A DNA stretch of 40,864 bases from an uncultured Bacteroides sp. (GTDB taxonomy: Bacteria > Bacteroidota > Bacteroidia > Bacteroidales > Bacteroidaceae). The stretch lies in the NCBI RefSeq assembly GCF_902491285.1, contig NZ_CABUHK010000054.1:1-40864 (forward strand), given 5' to 3'. Positions 17,344-27,131 of this stretch are shown in pieces. The notes under the pieces were generated by a model, which was not told the DNA's origin, made no database searches, and saw only the letters and a program-made list of their open reading frames with translations. The position numbers and the translations under genes are program-made. Position 1 is the stretch's first letter. Every line of letters starts with the position of its first letter.

Positions 17344-18171
17344 ATGAATAAATCATTTTGCAATAATGCGAGTGTACGAGGAATGGGTAGAACAGTGGCT
17401 TTCTGCCTAGTTGTGATGTTTCTATTAGCTTCCTGCCAATCTTATAAAAAAGTTCCTTATTTGCAAGATTCAGAAGTGGTGGAACAGGTGACTCAACAGA
17501 AAAATCTGTATGACGCTAAGATAATGCCGAAAGACTTACTTACTATTGTGGTGTCGTGTACTAGTCCGGAGTTAGCAGTCCCATTCAATTTGACAGTAGC
17601 TACTCAAAATAATGTAACTATATCAAATACAACTTCTCAACCAGCATTACAGCAATATCTTGTAGATAATGAAGGTAAAATCAATTTCCCGGTTTTAGGT
17701 GAATTGAAAGTAGGCGGCTTGACAAAGAAACAAGCGGAATCAATGATTGTGGAAAAGCTGAAATCTTATATGAAAGAAACTCCAATAGTCACTGTCCGTA
17801 TGGTAAACTATAAAATCTCCGTAATAGGTGAGGTTGCCCGCCCCGGTACATTCACTATCAGTAATGAGAAAGTGAATCTGTTGGAAGCTTTGGCTATGGC
17901 AGGTGACATGACCGTTTGGGGACTTCGTGACAATGTAAAGCTGATTCGCGAAGACGCTGACGGTAAACAAGAAATTGTGACTTTGGATATGAATAAAGCA
18001 GAGACAATCCTTTCCCCTTATTACTGGTTGCAACAGAACGATATTGTTTATGTGACCCCCAACAAGGCTAAAGCGCGCAACTCGGATATTGGCAACAGTA
18101 CCAGCCTCTGGTTCTCTGCCACTTCTATCCTGGTGTCATTGGCAAGTTTATTAGTAACAATTTTCAGATAG
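17344..18171 (+). CDS. wza: Polysaccharide export outer-membrane lipoprotein (Wza-like)
   Basis: The protein starts with a hydrophobic lipoprotein signal ending in the lipobox LASC (Cys at 31 from the chosen start). A polysaccharide export domain follows (ILMPKDLLTIVVSC-type region), then SLBB-like beta-grasp repeats (about 125-240), and it ends in a hydrophobic C-terminal helix. Wza forms the outer-membrane export channel for capsule. An ATG at 17305 would overlap the preceding gene by 23 bp, and ATG 17383 would give a short 18-residue signal. I prefer 17344, just after the preceding stop. It is followed after 9 bp by wzc, its usual partner. Confidence 0.92.
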   Translation: MNKSFCNNASVRGMGRTVAFCLVVMFLLASCQSYKKVPYLQDSEVVEQVTQQKNLYDAKIMPKDLLTIVVSCTSPELAVPFNLTVATQNNVTISNTTSQPALQQYLVDNEGKINFPVLGELKVGGLTKKQAESMIVEKLKSYMKETPIVTVRMVNYKISVIGEVARPGTFTISNEKVNLLEALAMAGDMTVWGLRDNVKLIREDADGKQEIVTLDMNKAETILSPYYWLQQNDIVYVTPNKAKARNSDIGNSTSLWFSATSILVSLASLLVTIFR

Positions 18172-18180
18172 TAGCATCGT

Positions 18181-20601
18181 ATGATCAAGGAAAGAAAAGA
18201 AAAATACGGAGAACAGACCGGAGAACAGGTTAATATTCAGGAAATCCTTTTCCGTTATTTGATTCATTGGCCATGGTTTGTGGTTTCTGTAATCATTTGC
18301 GTGGCTGTTGTATGGGGCTACTTACGTCTGACAACACCTATATATAATATTTCTGCTACTGTCCTGATTAAGGATGAAAAGAAAGGAGGCGGTGCAAACA
18401 TGTCCTCTGAACTGGAAAGGATGGGACTAGACGGGTTTGTCTCCTCTTCTAAAAATGTAGACAATGAGATAGAAGTTCTTCGTTCGAAGTCATTGGCAAG
18501 AGAGGTAGTGAATCGCTTGGGATTGTTTGTTACTTATATGGATAAAGATGAATTCCCTATTCAAGAACTGTACCGCACTTCTCCTGTTTTGGTGAGCCTG
18601 ACTCCGCAGGAAGCGGACAAACTCCCAGGGAGAATGGAAGTAAGTATGGTTTTGCAGCCTGCGGGTGCGATGGATGTACAAATTAAAGTAGGCGAGAAGG
18701 AATATCGGAAACGGTTTGAGAAACTACCTGCCGTGTTTCCAACTGATGAAGGTACAGTCGCTTTTTTTACGAATAATGATACAATAACATCAGTTCGTCC
18801 GGAAAGTGTGACGAAAGAACGTCATATCACTGCTTTTATCAATCGGCCTTTTTCTGTGGCGAAGGGATATGCCAATTCTTTGTCGATAGCCCCAACTTCG
18901 AAAATTACTTCCGTAGTGGTAGTCTCACTTAAAAACTCTAATACCCGGCGTGGTAAGGATTATATAGATAAATTGCTTGAGACATATAATATTAATGCCA
19001 ATAATGACAAGAATGAGGTGGCCCAGAAAACAGCTGAATTTATTGACGAACGTATAGGCATTATTTCTAAAGAATTAGGCAGTACGGAACAGGATTTGGA
19101 GAATTTCAAGCGTAGTGCGGGCATTACTGATTTGAGCAGTGAAGCACAAATAGCCTTGGCGGGTAATGCTGAATATGAAAAGAAACGTGTGGAAAATCAG
19201 ACCCAGATAAACTTGGTGATGGATTTGCAACGCTATATGAAAGGTAATGAATATGAAGTATTACCAAGTAATATCGGCTTGCAGGATGCAGCATCAGCCA
19301 GTGCGATAGATCGTTATAATCAGATGTTGGTTGAAAGAAAACGTTTGTTGCGTACCTCGACAGAGAGTAATCCGACCATAATCAACCTGGATACCAGTAT
19401 TCGTGCCATGCGAAGTAATGTGCAGGCTACCTTGAATGCCACATTGAAAGGATTACAGATTACCAAGGAAGATTTAGCCCGTGAAGCAGGGCGTTATTCA
19501 CGTCGTATCAATGATGCACCTACTCAGGAACGCCAGTTTGTGAGTATTGCCCGTCAGCAGGAAATTAAGGCGGGACTTTACTTGATGTTGCTTCAGAAAC
19601 GTGAAGAAAATGCTATCACTTTGGCTGCTACTGCCAATAATGCAAAGATTATTGATGAAGCGTTAGCAGATGACAATCCGGTTTCTCCCAAGCGGTTGAT
19701 GATTTATTTGGCTTCCTTAGTAGTAGGAATGGGACTTCCAGTAGGTATTATTTATTTGATAGGTTTGACCAAGTTCAAGATTGAAGGTCGTGTGGATGTT
19801 GAAAAGCTGGCTTTGCTTCCTGTTGTCGGTGATATCCCGTTAGCAGACGAAAAGGCGGGTTCTATTGCGGTATTTGAAAATAAGAATAATCTAATGAGTG
19901 AGACCTTTCGGAATGTACGTACCAACCTTCAGTTTATGCTTGAAAAAGGTAGGAACGTGATTTTGGTAACTTCTACAATCAGTGGTGAAGGAAAGTCTTT
20001 TGTATCAGCTAATCTGGCAATCAGTCTCTCTTTGTTGGGGAAAAAGGTTGTGATAGTAGGATTAGACATCCGTAAACCTGGTTTGAATAAAGTATTCAAT
20101 ATCCCTAAAAAGGAGCATGGTATAACTCAGTTTCTGACTAATCCGACTATAAATCTGATGGATTTGGTACAGTCTTCTGACATAAACAAGAATCTGTTTA
20201 TACTTCCCGGTGGAACAGTTCCGCCTAATCCAACTGAGTTGTTGGCTCGTGACGGGTTGGAGAAGGCTGTTGAAACACTGAAGAAGAATTTTGATTACGT
20301 GATACTGGATACGGCACCGGTGGGTATGGTAACGGATACTTTACTTATAGGACGTACTGCAGATTTATCCGTATATGTTTGTCGTGCCGATTATACCCGT
20401 AAGGCAGAGTTTACTTTGATAAATGAACTTGCAGAGAATAATAAATTGCCTAATCTATGTATTGTCATCAATGGTTTGGATCTTCAGAAGAAAAAGTACG
20501 GCTATTATTATGGTTATGGTAAATATGGCAAGTACTATGGCTATGGTAAACGTTACGGTTATGGTTACGGGTATGGAGAGAAACATGGAAGTAAAGAATA
20601 A
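18181..20601 (+). CDS. wzc: Capsule chain-length regulator and BY-type tyrosine kinase (Wzc-like)
   Basis: The 806-residue protein is a fused polysaccharide co-polymerase and tyrosine kinase. Transmembrane segments lie near 33-52 and 507-530 around a periplasmic Wzz-like domain with long coiled-coil helices. The cytoplasmic kinase has Walker A SGEGKS (601-606), Walker A' VVIVGLDIRKP (from 623) and Walker B VILDTAP (707-713). The last 36 residues are a Tyr/Gly-rich tail with 13 tyrosines, the autophosphorylation cluster. It controls chain length and export together with Wza. No cognate phosphatase gene is found in the locus. Confidence 0.95.
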   Translation: MIKERKEKYGEQTGEQVNIQEILFRYLIHWPWFVVSVIICVAVVWGYLRLTTPIYNISATVLIKDEKKGGGANMSSELERMGLDGFVSSSKNVDNEIEVLRSKSLAREVVNRLGLFVTYMDKDEFPIQELYRTSPVLVSLTPQEADKLPGRMEVSMVLQPAGAMDVQIKVGEKEYRKRFEKLPAVFPTDEGTVAFFTNNDTITSVRPESVTKERHITAFINRPFSVAKGYANSLSIAPTSKITSVVVVSLKNSNTRRGKDYIDKLLETYNINANNDKNEVAQKTAEFIDERIGIISKELGSTEQDLENFKRSAGITDLSSEAQIALAGNAEYEKKRVENQTQINLVMDLQRYMKGNEYEVLPSNIGLQDAASASAIDRYNQMLVERKRLLRTSTESNPTIINLDTSIRAMRSNVQATLNATLKGLQITKEDLAREAGRYSRRINDAPTQERQFVSIARQQEIKAGLYLMLLQKREENAITLAATANNAKIIDEALADDNPVSPKRLMIYLASLVVGMGLPVGIIYLIGLTKFKIEGRVDVEKLALLPVVGDIPLADEKAGSIAVFENKNNLMSETFRNVRTNLQFMLEKGRNVILVTSTISGEGKSFVSANLAISLSLLGKKVVIVGLDIRKPGLNKVFNIPKKEHGITQFLTNPTINLMDLVQSSDINKNLFILPGGTVPPNPTELLARDGLEKAVETLKKNFDYVILDTAPVGMVTDTLLIGRTADLSVYVCRADYTRKAEFTLINELAENNKLPNLCIVINGLDLQKKKYGYYYGYGKYGKYYGYGKRYGYGYGYGEKHGSKE

Positions 20602-20617
20602 CTAAATCAAACAAAAT

Positions 20618-21937
20618 ATGCGTGATTTCAAGGACATTAAGGTCGCAGTAGCTGGTACAGGCTATGTAGGGCTTAGCATAGCGACACTGTTGTCGCAACA
20701 TCATCATGTGACGGCGGTTGATGTGATTCCTGAGAAAGTGGAGAAACTGAACAATAAGATTTCTCCTATTCAAGACGATTATATCGAGAAGTATCTAGCT
20801 GAAAAGCCTCTGAGACTTACTGCCACTTTGGATGGTAGGTCGGCCTATGCCGATGCCGACTTTGTAGTGATTGCCGCTCCGACGAATTATGATCCGGTAA
20901 AGAATTACTTCGATACGAGTCGTGTGGAGGAGGTTATTGATCTTGTGCTTGAGGCGAATTCCAATGCGATTATGGTAATCAAGTCAACGATTCCAGTAGG
21001 CTATACTCGTAACCTTTATGTGAAATATGCTCGGAAGGGAGTTAAGAATTTCAATTTGTTATTTTCTCCGGAATTTCTTCGTGAGAGCAAGGCTCTTTAT
21101 GATAATCTTTATCCAAGCCGTATTATCGTTGGCTATCCGAAGATAATTAGTCGTCCAGAGTTTGCTGAAGAAAATGAGGCAATAGAGTCTGTGACTGATG
21201 TTGGGATGCTTAAGGAAACAGCAAAGATATTTGCTGCTCTTTTACAAGAAGGTGCTATCAAAGAAAATATAGATACACTCTTCATGGGTATGAAAGAAGC
21301 GGAAGCTGTGAAACTCTTTGCCAACACTTATTTAGCATTACGTGTTAGCTACTTTAATGAACTTGATACATACGCTGAAATTAAGGGATTGGATAGCAAG
21401 GCAATCATAGAAGGGGTAGGGCTTGACCCACGTATAGGTACACATTATAATAATCCTTCATTCGGCTATGGTGGTTATTGTTTGCCCAAGGATACTAAGC
21501 AGCTACTGGCAAATTACGCTTCAGTTCCTCAGAATATGATGACTGCCATTGTAGAGTCTAACCGTACCCGTAAGGATTATATTGCTGATGCCATCCTAAA
21601 GAAGGCTGGGTACTATAGCGAAAATGGTCAGTGGGACATAAGTAAAGAACACCAATGCATTATTGGTGTATATCGTCTCACTATGAAAAGTAATTCCGAC
21701 AATTTCCGACAAAGTGCTATTCAAGGTATTATGAAGCGTATCAAAGCAAAGGGGGCAGAGATTGTTATTTATGAACCGACTCTTCCTAATGGTGAGTCAT
21801 TCTTCGGTTCACGTGTAGTAAACAACCTTGATGAGTTCAAATCCCTCTCAAAGGCAATTATTGCTAATCGTTTTGACGAATGCCTTAGCGATGTTGAGAA
21901 TAAGGTATATACAAGAGATATATTTAGACGTGACTAA
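20618..21937 (+). CDS. ugd: UDP-glucose 6-dehydrogenase
   Basis: The 439-residue protein has the NAD-binding GTGYVG motif at residues 13-18 and [11 protein letters not shown] in the substrate region. The catalytic thiol is C288 in [11 protein letters not shown]. It oxidises UDP-glucose twice to UDP-glucuronate. The motif style ([18 protein letters not shown]) is that of the short-class Ugd. It lies 16 bp after wzc, and the next gene, 1 bp downstream, is a UDP-glucuronate 4-epimerase that would use its product. Confidence 0.93.
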   Translation: MRDFKDIKVAVAGTGYVGLSIATLLSQHHHVTAVDVIPEKVEKLNNKISPIQDDYIEKYLAEKPLRLTATLDGRSAYADADFVVIAAPTNYDPVKNYFDTSRVEEVIDLVLEANSNAIMVIKSTIPVGYTRNLYVKYARKGVKNFNLLFSPEFLRESKALYDNLYPSRIIVGYPKIISRPEFAEENEAIESVTDVGMLKETAKIFAALLQEGAIKENIDTLFMGMKEAEAVKLFANTYLALRVSYFNELDTYAEIKGLDSKAIIEGVGLDPRIGTHYNNPSFGYGGYCLPKDTKQLLANYASVPQNMMTAIVESNRTRKDYIADAILKKAGYYSENGQWDISKEHQCIIGVYRLTMKSNSDNFRQSAIQGIMKRIKAKGAEIVIYEPTLPNGESFFGSRVVNNLDEFKSLSKAIIANRFDECLSDVENKVYTRDIFRRD

Positions 21938-21938
21938 T

Positions 21939-23021
21939 ATGGTACAGTGTAACATAAATCTCGATGGCAAGACAGTTTTTGTCACTGGTGCAGCAGGTTT
22001 CATTGGCTCAAACCTCGTTAAACGTTTATTCCATGACATAAAGAATATTAGGATCATTGGAATTGATTCTATGACAGATTATTATGATATCAATATCAAG
22101 AAGGAACGTCTAAGTGATATTCAAGTTCTCAATCGTGATTGGATATTTATTGAAGATTCCATTGTTAAGCGTGAGGTTGTTGAGAATATCTTCACTATTT
22201 ACAAACCTGCTGTTGTTGTGAATTTTGCAGCTCAGGCAGGTGTGCGTTATAGTATCACCCATCCTGATGCCTATATCCAAAGCAACCTCATCGGTTTCTA
22301 TAACATCCTTGAAGCATGTCGTCACCACGAAGTGGAACATCTTGTCTATGCCTCTTCCTCGTCAGTCTATGGCAGCAACAAGAAAGTGCCGTATTCAACG
22401 GATGATAAGGTGGATAACCCGGTCAGCCTCTATGCCGCCACTAAAAAAAGCAACGAGCTGATGGCCCATGCCTACTCCAAGCTCTACAACATACCGAGTA
22501 CCGGCTTGCGTTTCTTCACGGTTTATGGTCCTGCGGGCCGTCCTGATATGGCATACTTTGGCTTTACCAACAAACTGGTCAAAGGTGAGACAATCAAGAT
22601 CTTCAACTATGGAAATTGCAAACGTGATTTCACTTATGTAGATGATATCGTTGAAGGTGTGGTCCGCATTATGCAGCATGCCCCTGAGAAACAGAATGGA
22701 GAGGACGGACTTCCGATACCACCCTATAAAGTATACAATATAGGCAATAACTCTCCGGAAAATCTTCTTGACTTTGTGACCATTCTTCAGGAAGAACTTA
22801 TTGCTGCAAAGGTGCTTCCTGAAGACTACGATTTCGAAGCACACAAAGAATTGGTACCTATGCAGCCGGGAGATGTTCCTGTTACATATGCCGATACCAC
22901 ACCTTTGGATCAAGATTTCGGCTTTAAGCCGAATACGCCACTTCGTGATGGCTTGAGAGCGTTTGCTGAGTGGTATGCAAAATATTATGGTAACAACGAA
23001 AAGAATAAAATTATAAAGTAA
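21939..23021 (+). CDS. UDP-glucuronate 4-epimerase
   Basis: The 360-residue extended SDR has VTGAAGFIGSN near 15-25, SSSSVYG, and the catalytic YAATK at 165-169. The segments AGVRYS and GRPDMA are characteristic of UDP-glucuronate 4-epimerases (the LspL/GAE type), which give UDP-galacturonate. The frame is open to 21828, but the ATG at 21939 begins one base after the ugd stop and gives a normal N-terminus (MVQCNINLDGKTVFVTG). With Ugd it forms a two-step route UDP-Glc to UDP-GlcA to UDP-GalA. Confidence 0.88.
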   Translation: MVQCNINLDGKTVFVTGAAGFIGSNLVKRLFHDIKNIRIIGIDSMTDYYDINIKKERLSDIQVLNRDWIFIEDSIVKREVVENIFTIYKPAVVVNFAAQAGVRYSITHPDAYIQSNLIGFYNILEACRHHEVEHLVYASSSSVYGSNKKVPYSTDDKVDNPVSLYAATKKSNELMAHAYSKLYNIPSTGLRFFTVYGPAGRPDMAYFGFTNKLVKGETIKIFNYGNCKRDFTYVDDIVEGVVRIMQHAPEKQNGEDGLPIPPYKVYNIGNNSPENLLDFVTILQEELIAAKVLPEDYDFEAHKELVPMQPGDVPVTYADTTPLDQDFGFKPNTPLRDGLRAFAEWYAKYYGNNEKNKIIK

Positions 23022-23034
23022 ATAAAAAGCAATT

Positions 23035-24009
23035 ATGGCTTACAGACATTTGAAATTTCCCGAGAACTCTTTGTTTCTCGTAACTGGAGCTGCAGGTTTT
23101 ATTGGCAGCAACTTATGTGAAGCAATCCTTGAGATGGGATATCGTGTGCGTGCACTCGATGATCTTTCTACTGGCAAACAGAAGAATGTTGATATGTTTC
23201 TCGGCAATCCTCGTTACGAGTTCATCAAGGGTGATATCAAGGAACTTGATACCTGTATGACTGCTTGTAAAGATGTTGACTATGTACTCAATCAGGCTGC
23301 ATGGGGGTCTGTTCCTCGTTCTATCGAAATGCCGTTATTTTATTCTCTCAATAATATTCAAGGTACTCTCAATATGCTTGAAGCTGCCCGACAGAATGGA
23401 GTGAAGAAGTTTGTTTATGCATCATCATCGTCTGTTTATGGTGATGAACCAAATCTTCCGAAAAAAGAGGGTATTGAAGGCAACCTTCTTAGCCCTTACG
23501 CAGTAACCAAGCGTTGTGATGAAGAGTGGGCCAAGCAGTACACTCGTCATTACGGACTCGATACCTATGGTATGCGATATTTTAATGTCTTCGGTCGTCG
23601 TCAGGATCCTGACGGAGCTTATGCAGCCGTTATTCCAAAGTTTATCAAACTTCTCATCAACGGGCAGAAGTGTCTCATCAATGGTGATGGTAAGCAATCA
23701 CGCGACTTTACCTACATAGAGAACGTTATTGAAGCCAATCTTAAGGCATGTCTCGCACCATCATCGGCAGCTGGTCAGGCATTCAATATTGCATATGGTG
23801 GTCGCGAATACCTCATTGACATTTACTATGGTCTGACCAAAGCCCTTGGGGTAGATATGGAGCCAGAGTTCGGACCTAACCGTGCAGGCGACATTAAACA
23901 TTCCAATGCCGACATTTCCAAGGCAAAGGAACTTCTCGGATACAAACCCGACTGGAGTTTCGAGAAAGGTATTGAAGCTGCAATCCAATGGTATAAAGAG
24001 AATCTGTAA
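23035..24009 (+). CDS. wbpP: UDP-N-acetylglucosamine 4-epimerase (WbpP/TviC-like)
   Basis: The 324-residue extended SDR carries VTGAAGFIGSNLCE, AAWGSVPRSIEMP, YASSSSVYGD and the catalytic YAVTK (155-159). The GSVPRSI segment and overall sequence resemble WbpP and TviC, which interconvert UDP-GlcNAc and UDP-GalNAc (or the uronic forms). The following gene is a WbpO/TviB-like dehydrogenase, the same pairing as in the Vi antigen and P. aeruginosa O6 pathways. The product is therefore likely UDP-GalNAcA. It lies 13 bp after the preceding gene. Confidence 0.88.
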   Translation: MAYRHLKFPENSLFLVTGAAGFIGSNLCEAILEMGYRVRALDDLSTGKQKNVDMFLGNPRYEFIKGDIKELDTCMTACKDVDYVLNQAAWGSVPRSIEMPLFYSLNNIQGTLNMLEAARQNGVKKFVYASSSSVYGDEPNLPKKEGIEGNLLSPYAVTKRCDEEWAKQYTRHYGLDTYGMRYFNVFGRRQDPDGAYAAVIPKFIKLLINGQKCLINGDGKQSRDFTYIENVIEANLKACLAPSSAAGQAFNIAYGGREYLIDIYYGLTKALGVDMEPEFGPNRAGDIKHSNADISKAKELLGYKPDWSFEKGIEAAIQWYKENL

Positions 24010-24043
24010 GCAAACACTAGAAATAATAAATCATCATAACAAA

Positions 24044-25312
24044 ATGAAAGAGACAAAAATATGTGTGATTGGCCTCGGATATGTAGGTCTTCCACTAGCC
24101 CGTTTGTTTTCTACCAAGTACAAGACTATAGGCTTCGACATGAATGTAAAGCGTTGCGAAGCACTTATGGCAGGTCACGATGCCACCCTCGAGGTTAGTG
24201 ACGAACTTCTTCAGGATGCTATCAACAACCATGGTTTTATATGTACAGCTGACATTGAGAAGATTCGCGATTGTAATTTCTATGTCGTAGCTGTTCCTAC
24301 TCCGGTAGATGAGAATAATAATCCCGATCTTACCCCTCTCTATGGGGCCTCTACTACTGTGGGTAAAGTGATTTCTAAGGGGGATGTAGTCATTTACGAA
24401 TCTACCGTATATCCTGGTGTTACTGAGGATGAGTGTATCCCTGTAGTAGAGAAAGTTAGTGGAATGAAGTTCAACGAAGACTTTTTCGCAGGTTACTCAC
24501 CTGAGCGCATCAATCCAGGTGATAAGCAACATACTGTAGAACACATCAAGAAAGTAACTTCAGGTTCTACCATTGAGATTGGTCAGTATGTGAATGAGGT
24601 TTATTCTTCTGTTATTACTGCTGGTACTCACCTTGCGCCTACTATAAAGGTAGCAGAGGCAGCTAAGGTTATTGAAAATAGCCAGCGTGACATCAATATA
24701 GCCTTTGTCAATGAACTCTCACACATCTTTACTAAGATGGGCATTGATACTCTTGATGTACTTGAAGCGGCGGGTACCAAGTGGAACTTCCTTCCATTCC
24801 GTCCTGGACTCGTAGGTGGTCACTGCATCGGTGTTGACCCTTACTATTTGGCCCAGTGTGCTCAGCGTCATGGTCATAATCCAGAACTCATTCTTGCAGG
24901 TCGCCGCATGAATGATAGTATGGGCGAGTATGTAGCCACCGAGACTGTAAAGCATATGCTCAAGAAAGGTATTCAGGTGCTCAACTCAGAGGTCATCATC
25001 CTCGGTTTTACTTTCAAAGAGAACTGTCCTGACGTTCGCAACACCAAGGTTATTGACATCTACAAAGCTCTCAAGGAGTATAATGTTAATGTAACTGTCT
25101 ACGATCCTTGGGCTAATCCTACTATTACAAAGCACGAGTATGATATTGAAGTCGTGAATGAACTCTCTGCAGAAAAGTACGATGCTGTCATTGCAGCCGT
25201 TGCACACAAAGCATTCGAAGGTCTTGATGTACTTGCCCTCCTCAAAGAGAAGCATGTTATCTTCGATGTGAAGTGTACTCTTGACCGTAGCATTGTTGAT
25301 GCTCGCTTGTAA
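24044..25312 (+). CDS. wbpO: UDP-N-acetyl-hexosamine 6-dehydrogenase (WbpO/TviB-like)
   Basis: The 422-residue nucleotide-sugar dehydrogenase has GLGYVGLP at 8-15, the GYSPERINPGD segment and the active-site cysteine C261 in GGHCIGVDPYYL. These are signatures of the WbpO/TviB/WecC group rather than of Ugd. With WbpP it would supply UDP-GalNAcA; UDP-ManNAcA is an alternative if a 2-epimerase exists elsewhere. The frame is open upstream to 23882 inside the preceding gene, but ATG 24044 gives the proper Rossmann start and lies 34 bp after wbpP. Confidence 0.9.
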   Translation: MKETKICVIGLGYVGLPLARLFSTKYKTIGFDMNVKRCEALMAGHDATLEVSDELLQDAINNHGFICTADIEKIRDCNFYVVAVPTPVDENNNPDLTPLYGASTTVGKVISKGDVVIYESTVYPGVTEDECIPVVEKVSGMKFNEDFFAGYSPERINPGDKQHTVEHIKKVTSGSTIEIGQYVNEVYSSVITAGTHLAPTIKVAEAAKVIENSQRDINIAFVNELSHIFTKMGIDTLDVLEAAGTKWNFLPFRPGLVGGHCIGVDPYYLAQCAQRHGHNPELILAGRRMNDSMGEYVATETVKHMLKKGIQVLNSEVIILGFTFKENCPDVRNTKVIDIYKALKEYNVNVTVYDPWANPTITKHEYDIEVVNELSAEKYDAVIAAVAHKAFEGLDVLALLKEKHVIFDVKCTLDRSIVDARL

Positions 25313-25412
25313 GAGGTAATGGATAAGTGCGTGCATAGGTGAGGCTATTGCCTATGGTTTAATACCATCACGTACATCGAATAAGAAAGAGTTTCGTTTT
25401 ATACAAATAATA

Positions 25413-26942
25413 ATGTCAGGTACTCAATCAAATAATAAACGAATAGCGAAGAATACTGTGTTTCTGTATTTCAGAATGGCTCTTACTATGTTTATAGGAT
25501 TGTTCTCTGTGAGAATAGTCTTAAATGCATTAGGAGAGGAAGACTATGGAATTTATAATGTTGTCGGTGGAGTAGTGACGATGCTTGCATTTTTAAATAA
25601 CTCACTCTCATCTGCCACACAACGATTCTTATCATTCGAATTAGGAAAAGGGGATAAAAAGAATTTACATTCTATCTTTTGTAACAGCATGACTTTGTAT
25701 ATTGGGGTTTGTGTTATATTATTAGTTTTAGCAGAGACTTTAGGATTGTGGTTTATTAACAATAAGTTGGTGATCCCTGACGAGCGAATGGTAGCTGCTA
25801 ATTGGATTTATCAGTTCTCTATCATTTCCTTTTTGTGTACTATTCTTAGTTCCCCATTTAATGCAGCTATCATTGCGCGTGAAAAGATGGGGGTATATGC
25901 CTATGTTTCGATTGCCGAATCCTTATTGAAGCTAGCTTTGATTTATTCGATTTTGGCTTTGGGTGGAGATAAGTTGATTATATATGGTTTCTTCATAATG
26001 TTGTTATCTGTATCTGTATTTGTTTTTTATATGGTTTATTGCTTAATGAAGTTTGAGGAAACTAAGTATATATATATATATGATAAAAATAAGATAAAAG
26101 AAATTGGTGGCTTCGCCGGTTGGGGCGTTTGGGGGGCATTATCGAATATATTTAAAGCTCAAGGTGTTAATATTCTTCTTAACATATTCTTTGGTCCTGT
26201 GGTGAATGCGTCTAGAGGTATTGCATATCAAGTTGAGGGGGCTGTTAATACTTTGGTTCAGAATTTTTATACGGCTATGCGTCCACAGCTGATAAAATCT
26301 TATGCAGCCAACGAAACTGAAGAAATGTTGAAATTGTTGAATATATCAACCAGATTGGGGTACTATATGATGTTTCTTGTATCTTTAGTATTTCTTTATG
26401 AAACTCCCTTGATTTTCAAATTATGGTTAGGGCAGATTCCTCAATATTCTGTAGCCTTTACTCGATTAGTCTTAATTGGTCAATTGTTTATAGTATTGGC
26501 AAATCCGCTAATGACCGCTATACATGCTACTGGTAAGGTAGCGAAATATCAGTTTTGGAGTGGCTGTATATTTATGTTAGTCTTGCCATTATCTTATTTT
26601 ATATTGAACTTAGATCAGAATAGCTTTTGGCCGTTTGTAGTGTTGATAGTGTCATCTTTGTTTTATTGGCTACTGACTATAGAGCGATGCTACAAATTGA
26701 TAGATTTATCGCTAAAAAAATATTTTGCCATGGTATTCCGACTTTTTCTGGTTTCATTAGTATTGTCTTTAGGAGTTCAGTTGCTATATAAATGGGGAGC
26801 GGATGGTTGGGCAGGCTTTATAGTCCTATGTTTTTGTACTCTGGTTATTGGATTAATTGCGATACTGTTTATAGATTGCTCAAAATCAGAAAGAGTAATG
26901 ATTAAGGAACTAGTTCTTTCAAAACTTCATAAATATAAATAG
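25413..26942 (+). CDS. wzx: Capsule repeat-unit flippase (Wzx-like, MATE/MOP superfamily)
   Basis: The 509-residue protein has about 12-14 hydrophobic helices throughout. It opens with NTVFLYFRMALTMFIGLFSVRIVLNALGEEDYGIYNVVGG, a start typical of Bacteroides polysaccharide flippases in the MOP exporter superfamily. It would flip undecaprenyl-linked repeat units across the inner membrane. A 100-bp gap precedes it and a 189-bp gap without any gene follows. A (TA)7 dinucleotide tract at 26067-26081 lies within the coding region and could slip. Base composition is clearly more AT-rich than in the sugar-pathway genes before it. Confidence 0.88.
   Translation: MSGTQSNNKRIAKNTVFLYFRMALTMFIGLFSVRIVLNALGEEDYGIYNVVGGVVTMLAFLNNSLSSATQRFLSFELGKGDKKNLHSIFCNSMTLYIGVCVILLVLAETLGLWFINNKLVIPDERMVAANWIYQFSIISFLCTILSSPFNAAIIAREKMGVYAYVSIAESLLKLALIYSILALGGDKLIIYGFFIMLLSVSVFVFYMVYCLMKFEETKYIYIYDKNKIKEIGGFAGWGVWGALSNIFKAQGVNILLNIFFGPVVNASRGIAYQVEGAVNTLVQNFYTAMRPQLIKSYAANETEEMLKLLNISTRLGYYMMFLVSLVFLYETPLIFKLWLGQIPQYSVAFTRLVLIGQLFIVLANPLMTAIHATGKVAKYQFWSGCIFMLVLPLSYFILNLDQNSFWPFVVLIVSSLFYWLLTIERCYKLIDLSLKKYFAMVFRLFLVSLVLSLGVQLLYKWGADGWAGFIVLCFCTLVIGLIAILFIDCSKSERVMIKELVLSKLHKYK
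26067..26081 (+). repeat. (TA)7 tract inside wzx
   Basis: Fifteen bases of alternating T and A encode part of a YIYIYD stretch in the flippase. A 2-bp slip would cause a frameshift in wzx. Confidence 0.7.
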
Positions 26943-27131
26943 TACGTTTTAATCAGTTTGATATTCTCAAAGGTATCGTCATCATATATATGATATCGTA
27001 ATGATATCAATAATCAATAGAGTTGTATTTTCACAGTCAATTAAGAGTAACATTGGCTCTAATAATAGTTCTAATCATAAATAAATTAATAATAAAATAT
27101 ATTCCCATCTCTTTAGGGGAAGTTTTAAATT

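Noticed and set aside
26943..27131. Promoter or small gene between wzx and the first GT2 gene
   Set aside because: No TTTG/TAnnTTTG pair and no credible frame; only AT-rich sequence with short palindromes such as GATATC.
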